From Haplosporangium gracile (lineage: Eukaryota; Mortierellomycota; Mortierellomycetes; Mortierellales; Mortierellaceae): a stretch of 23,641 bases of DNA. This document shows positions 18,389 to 23,641 of this stretch, piece after piece (the first letter of the stretch is position 1; every line of letters starts with the position of its first letter). Location: NCBI GenBank assembly GCA_015499985.1, contig JAAAUF010000661.1, forward strand, positions 1 to 23,641, in the 5' to 3' direction. Under the pieces are notes generated by a model. It was not told the origin of the DNA, did no database searches, and worked only from the letters and a program-made list of their open reading frames with translations. The position numbers were made by a program, and so were the translations under genes.

Positions 18389-21300
18389 ATGCTGCCCAGC
18401 CTCCTCAAGGACGACTCTATGATGGAAAGCGGAAGGGTGACTCAGCGTCGTGCGTCCGGATCAGATGACAGTTCTGCTGGACCCTCGTCGACAAATACCT
18501 CTACGTCCACGTCGCCGTCCTCTTCAATAAGCGATGCCATGATGACGATCGAACACGCCAAGCAGACAGGATTCAGCAGTATTATTCCAGAGTTAAAACA
18601 GGATGAGCCAGGTAAGGAAGTGGAATTACTTGACGCATGTTGACGACAATAGGACGTATATGCTTGTTGTTCCAGTTTATAGCTAATACAGTCTTACTGA
18701 CCTTTTAGAAATATGTGCCTCCTTGGCATCACTTCATGCACCATTTTCCGAACCAGGAACTCCAACAAAAGCAGCCTTCCCATCCAATTCGCCGCCTCAA
18801 GGCGGCGCTACTTACTCCCCAAAGTTGGAAAAACCGGAAATCTCAAGTCCCATCCCACTCTCACGGCTCTTTGATTTCGACAAGGAGGACCAATCGTCCG
18901 ACAAGATCGTCCTCAACGAGTCCGAAAGGCAATATCAACAGAAACTCAAGGATGAGTTTGATGCTGGTTTCAAGGACATCCAAGACGAGGACAGGAATGG
19001 CTTTGACTCCTTGGATCGTGCCGACAGCTTCACCCGTCCACGGAGCCGACGCATCGTATACGACTCAGATGACGAGGAGGGCCGTGTCGACGATGACGAA
19101 GACGAAAATGACCGCCGCCTATACAGGAGTAAGCACTCGGTGGCGCCTCCTCCACCACCACCCCTCGGACCTCCACCCATCAAAAATCTGCCCTCTGCCA
19201 TGAAAGATGCCCAGAGTAGCTACCAGCAGATCGAGCACAACATTTATCGTGGTGCCAATACTGGAAACTCACCCGTCGACGACTGCCTCCCTTGTCAGTG
19301 CAAATACAACCCTAGTAAGTCTGGATGACGAATTTTAAGTAAGATATCAGGATATGTGTGGTTCGTGTTGTAAGAGTATTACTGATTCTCATGTGCATTT
19401 TCCTTGTTTACATATTAGACCGTGATCCAAGGTGGAAGGCATGTGGTCCAGACTGCATCAACAGGAATTTACTCGTGGAATGTATCGAGGATGATTGCCC
19501 ATGTGGCTCTTACTGTTTGAACAGGAGGTACATACTGTGATCAATTTGCAATTGGATGCTAGCCATACTCTGACATTTGAGAAGTGGTCAGGAGGCTAAT
19601 ACGCTATCTTTCTCTGTACCATTCCTTAGGTTCCAAATGAAGCAGAATGCAGATGTGGATGTTGTCAAGACTGAAAAAAAAGGATTTGGCCTTCGTGCTA
19701 TGGAAGGACTGCCAGCGTAAGCCCACACACAAACTTGACGCGTCGTACGGAAGATTTTCTTTTTTTTTTGCTTTCGACAATATGCGCGTGGATATGAAAA
19801 CTAACGCATTCACTTCAACCTTCGATTAAAATAGTGGCTCTTTTGTTATGGAGTACATCGGAGAAGTATTGCCTCACTCAAGCTTCGTTAAGAGGACGAG
19901 GGAGTACTCACTGGCTGGAGTGGAGCACTTTTACTTCATGTCCTTGCAATCGGACGAGGTTATCGACGCGACTAAGAAGGGATGTCTTGCCAGGTTTATT
20001 AACCACTCCTGTAACCCTAACTGCCATCTGGAAAAGTGGGTCGTCGGCTCAAAGCTCAGAATTGGTATCTTCACCATCAAACGTGTTGCAGAAGGAGAGG
20101 AGTTGACATTTGACTACCAGTTTGAGCGCTACGGGTAAGTGCGAAGCACGATGGATAAAGCCCTATTGATTTCGGGGTATCGATGTTTGTCACTAAGCGC
20201 TTCAAAACTGACATTGTACTCACTTTTGCTATTATCTTTCATAGTGCTGAAGCACAAAAGTGCTACTGCGGGGAGGCCAACTGTTCAGGATTTATCGGAG
20301 GTAACAAGAGGTCGTCCGCGACGAGACTAGACGACTATAACTATTTGGATGAAGTAGAGGATGAGGACGAGATTGACCTCGAAAACCAGATGAGCCTGCG
20401 GCATCCAAAGAAGGATAAGGGCCACGACGGCGATTACGAAGAAAAATTCGAGGAGCAGAGCATCGCACGCGGTATCGAAGATCCGATTCTGATGGAGAAA
20501 CTTGCCCGTATCATGTTTATGAAGCCCAAGGTGGAGAAGAGCAAGCGTCTGCTGGCAAAACTAATGGCGACAACTGAGCGGGCTTGTTTGCGGCGGTTCC
20601 TGGTCCTTCATGGACTAGTCATTTTGAAAGCATGGCTAAAGCATTACAAGGACGAGCCCGATATCATCATGGGTATCATGTTTGTCCTGCCCAGCATTCC
20701 CCTTCTCTCCCGTAATGCTATCGAGGATTCGCTGATCGAGGAAGCTGTTCAGGAGGTCGCTGATGGACCTGAGTGTCCATCTAAGGATATGGCTCATGAA
20801 GTCTTAGAGCAGTGGAAGAAACTCAAGTCAACCTACAGAATTCCCAAAGCCAAAAAACAGGTTTGTTACTTGTTGCTCTTTTGTCGTGTTCTTGCTCATG
20901 TTGGCTTTGTAATTCATCATATAGCATTACTAATTAAGTGCTGCATGTTTTGACATTTTCTAGGCCATTGCTGCATCTACTGCCAACGTTGCCACTGACG
21001 CTATAAGCACCCCTGTTGATGAGCCCTCCACTTTCATGTCACCAGCCGAGTCTAATGGATCCGGATCCGGTGAAGGACTGGGGAAGCGTCAATACGACGA
21101 TGAGGAACGAGCATCAACACCTGCCGGTATGGAGAAGCGTGGCAGATTCGATGGTGGCTCTTACCAAACCCCGGCAGAAGAGACTGATGCATCTGCATCT
21201 GCAACACCACAGGATCCCGTCTCCAGGTACCACAACTATTCTTTCGACTCTCCGGAATACCCTTCCAGATCCGATTCACATCGTGGACCCGAACACTACG

Positions 21301-23612
21301 GCAGGATGGCGGATAGCTACGGTCGGTTGGACATGTACGGACGAATGGAACCTCATAGCCGGGAGGGGCCGTATGGTCGCTCTGATGACTCTGGATACAG
21401 CCGTTCTGAATCGTATGGCCGCATCGACCCCTATGGCATGTCCAAGAACGGCTATGAGCGTGGACGCTATGAACACTACCGGAGCGACCGTGACCGCGAA
21501 CGGGAGCGCTATTACGAGTACTATCGCGAGCGAGAGTATGATCGAGAGTACAGAAGCCACCGGGAACCACGCGAACGCATTTACAACCAGCCCCCGCCTT
21601 CGCCACGCCGCAGATCTCCCGATGGCTCACCAGCAGCCCTTCCTCGCCGCGAGCTTACTCCATCGTCTGCTACTCAAGAAGGTATTTGGGCCAAGGAGGC
21701 ATCTCGACCAACCTCGCCCGCCAAGGAAGGCGATGCTCAACAACCTGACTCTGGAATTACTGTTCAAGCGGATGCTTCCGAGGCTATTCCTGTGGGTCCT
21801 CGTGTACCCGAACCTTTGCCAGAACAGACGGCTACCACAGGAACAGGTACCGTCTCAACACCCATCGCAACCACTACACCCTCAACAACTCCTCCAGTGA
21901 CAACGGCAATTATGACAGTTCAATCAGCAGTGATTGGGGAGGAGGGGATCGTCCGGTCATCTTCAGCAGCCGTTTCAAGAAACAACAGCCCCCCGACGCA
22001 GGCGGCGCCTACCCCTCTCAGGAACTACACTTTACCAGCAGACTTGCAGAGCGCTAGCTCCGCATCGGCGTCAACTGATCAATCCACGCCTGCTGTTGCC
22101 TTGGGGCCCCCGTCGACACAGCAAAGCAATGGGTATCACTACCGGAGCAGTAGCGGTCATGGCGACTACCCTCACTCTCGCTATGGCAGCCACAGCGGAA
22201 GCTACTCCAATCCACAGTACTATCGACACTCTTCCGACTACCCGTCGTACTCGAAATCTCACTACTACAGGAGCTCGCCTTCGCGCACCTATCCTTCCTC
22301 CGCCCCCTATCCTCCTTCGATCGAACTTCCTCCCAACTGGTCCAAGGCGAGCGATCCCGAAGGACGTATCTATTACTACAACGAGATCACACGTGCGACT
22401 CAGTGGGATCCTCCAAAAGTCGAATCATCAGCAGAAGTCCTGCCAGAACCCATTTCCACCGCGCCCTTGTCACATTACGGGTCAAGCGCCTCCATGCACT
22501 CGTACCACCGGACACCTCAGTCTCATCAACAGCAACCAATTCCTGCCGCAAGGGTGCCTTCTCCCGAGCCACCCAAGCCTGTCAATATCGATGGCTTTAC
22601 TCAGGAGCAGCTCCAAGAGGTCATTGGACGCGCCTACGACAAGCAGAAGCAGAAGCATCTGGCCAATGGATCAGGAAGTGCTGGAGCAAGTATTCACGAT
22701 GTGGATTCACCAAGTGCTCGTGTCACTAACCCTCACTCGTCCTCCGCGATGCGGTTGAGCAACAGTGGCAAACCCTTAAAGCCAATGAACGAGAAGGACT
22801 TGAAGGCTGTTGTAAGATTTTTGCTGTGCTTGTACTCTCTGGTCATTGGCATGTTGAATGTTTAATTAATAAGGCAATGCATACTAATATTTTCTTACTT
22901 TTGCTTCTGCCTCATTGAATTTAGCTTTCTGCAACTGTTGTCAAGAATATGGCCAAGTACAAGGCCAAGCTCGGATCCAGCGAAGCGTTCAAGAAGCATG
23001 CCCGCAGGGTAAGTCTATTTGAGTCATGACTTTTACGCGCATGTACTGGTGGCGTTGAGGGTGAAAGTGGCCTGCGTTTAGTATTATTTGTGTTAACTCT
23101 GTGTCTGTTATTGCAATTTTTAGATTACACATTTGATTGCTGACAAAGAGATGCGCTCAAAGTCATTCAAGGCTGGCGAGTTGACCGAGGTGACGCAGGG
23201 AATGAAGAACAAGATTCGCCGATTTATCAAGGATTACATGACCAAGTTGTTCAAGAAGCTCCCCAAAGAGGAGAGGTCCTCGTCAGGTTCCGCCACTGCC
23301 CCACTTGTGAGCGGATCTAAACCAACCCAGGCTCACGCTTTGGCACAGGGACAAAATGGCTTGCCAGCAGTGTATCATGGATCGATCGTACCAAACAAGG
23401 AGCGAGAGTTGACTTTAACTGGAAAAAAGCATATCAAGGCAGGAGGCGATAAAAAGTCAATGGGCTATGGCGATGTTGAGGTTGACGACGATGATGATGT
23501 AACGTATGGCGAAGGTGATGACGGGGACGAGGAGGGTGATCTCGAAGCCGAGGAGGACGACGACGGCGGTGTTGCGGCGGTCCCTTCGGCATCTGTGGAG
23601 CTCCCACTTTGA
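18389..23612 (+). CDS. SET2: SET2 histone H3 lysine-36 methyltransferase, 9 exons, 1453 aa
   Basis: Methylates H3K36 during RNA polymerase II elongation. Exons: 18389-18611, 18709-19314, 19419-19527, 19630-19716, 19835-20134, 20245-20860, 20964-22811, 22925-23008, 23124-23612. All introns are GT-AG and the total is 4362 nt in frame. Domains in order: Ser-rich N-terminus; Pro run APPPPPPLGPPP (220-231); AWS Cys cluster (C267 to C309); SET domain about 316-440 with NHSCNPN at 398-404 and catalytic Tyr436 in LTFDYQF; post-SET CYCGEANC (448-455); acidic linker; a helical segment with LVILKAWLKHY resembling the TFIIS N-terminal/LW fold (about 525-640); a Tyr/Arg/Gly-rich stretch (750-860); WW domain with W1106 and W1128; and the SRI domain that binds the phosphorylated polymerase CTD (about 1256-1337). 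The end is very acidic. The start is the least certain part: ATG 18389 is chosen because frame upstream lacks good initiation context; ATG 18422 is possible. Confidence 0.93.
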
Positions 23613-23641
23613 CGCAACAGTTTCGTCAGCTTTTTTTTTTT
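23613..23641. other. Right end of window
   Basis: 29 bases after the SET2 stop, ending in a run of at least ten T. No polyadenylation signal is reached. Confidence 0.8.

Noticed and set aside
21052..21630. 192-aa minus-strand frame
   Set aside because: Antisense of the SET2 Tyr/Arg-rich segment; composition artefact.
21016..21900. 294-aa plus-strand frame inside SET2 exon 7
   Set aside because: Overlaps the low-complexity SET2 exon in another phase, His/Pro/Arg-rich, no domain. The SET2 frame links the upstream catalytic exons and the WW domain across it.
21934..22758. 274-aa plus-strand frame
   Set aside because: Out-of-phase shadow of SET2 exon 7 covering the WW region.
1..23641. CRISPR array, bacterial operon, rRNA or integrated virus
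   Set aside because: No regularly spaced identical repeats, no Shine-Dalgarno-led operons, no rRNA-like or viral structural gene signals were seen.

Overview
This window looks like nuclear DNA of a filamentous early-diverging fungus, most likely Mucoromycota/Mortierellomycotina (a Mortierella-type genome). The reasons are five clearly eukaryotic genes, four of them split by mostly 70-210 nt GT-AG introns; a conventional kinesin with a fungal-type IAK tail; a HAP3-type CCAAT-binding subunit; a complete SET2; and decayed copies of gene families I associate with Mortierella-like genomes. The lineage is inferred from these families, not proven. The window starts and ends in T homopolymers, as a short assembly contig might.

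Layout. Positions 1-5,250 are accessory, low-gene DNA. They hold a purine tract with G-quadruplex potential (508-539); a degraded minus-strand open frame that I interpret as a relic of a Fanzor (eukaryotic TnpB-like, RuvC nuclease) element (about 790-1729); a possible solo LTR (about 1776-2040); a degenerate tandem array with a CATGCATG core (2149-2995) whose last unit contains a TATA box; a possible small cysteine-rich secreted protein (3198-3473); and a multiply broken pseudogene (4171-4690).

Positions 5,258-23,612 are a conserved housekeeping block, in order: kinesin-1 heavy chain (minus, 10 exons, 933 aa); an intronless aminoglycoside-phosphotransferase-fold protein (plus, 420 aa); HAP3/NF-YB (minus, 3 exons, 155 aa); TRAPPC6/Trs33 (plus, 4 exons, 199 aa); a cold-shock-domain glycine-rich RNA-binding protein (plus, 5 exons, 251 aa); and SET2 H3K36 methyltransferase (plus, 9 exons, 1453 aa). 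All splice models were built by hand from GT-AG sites and keep frame from start to stop.

The genes do not form a pathway. Kinesin and APH are divergent, APH and HAP3 convergent, HAP3 and TRAPPC6 head to head across 434 bp, and TRAPPC6, the cold-shock gene and SET2 are tandem. Transport (kinesin, TRAPP) and gene expression (HAP3, cold-shock protein, SET2) are both represented. The most unusual material is the Fanzor-like relic and the tandem array upstream of the small secreted ORF.
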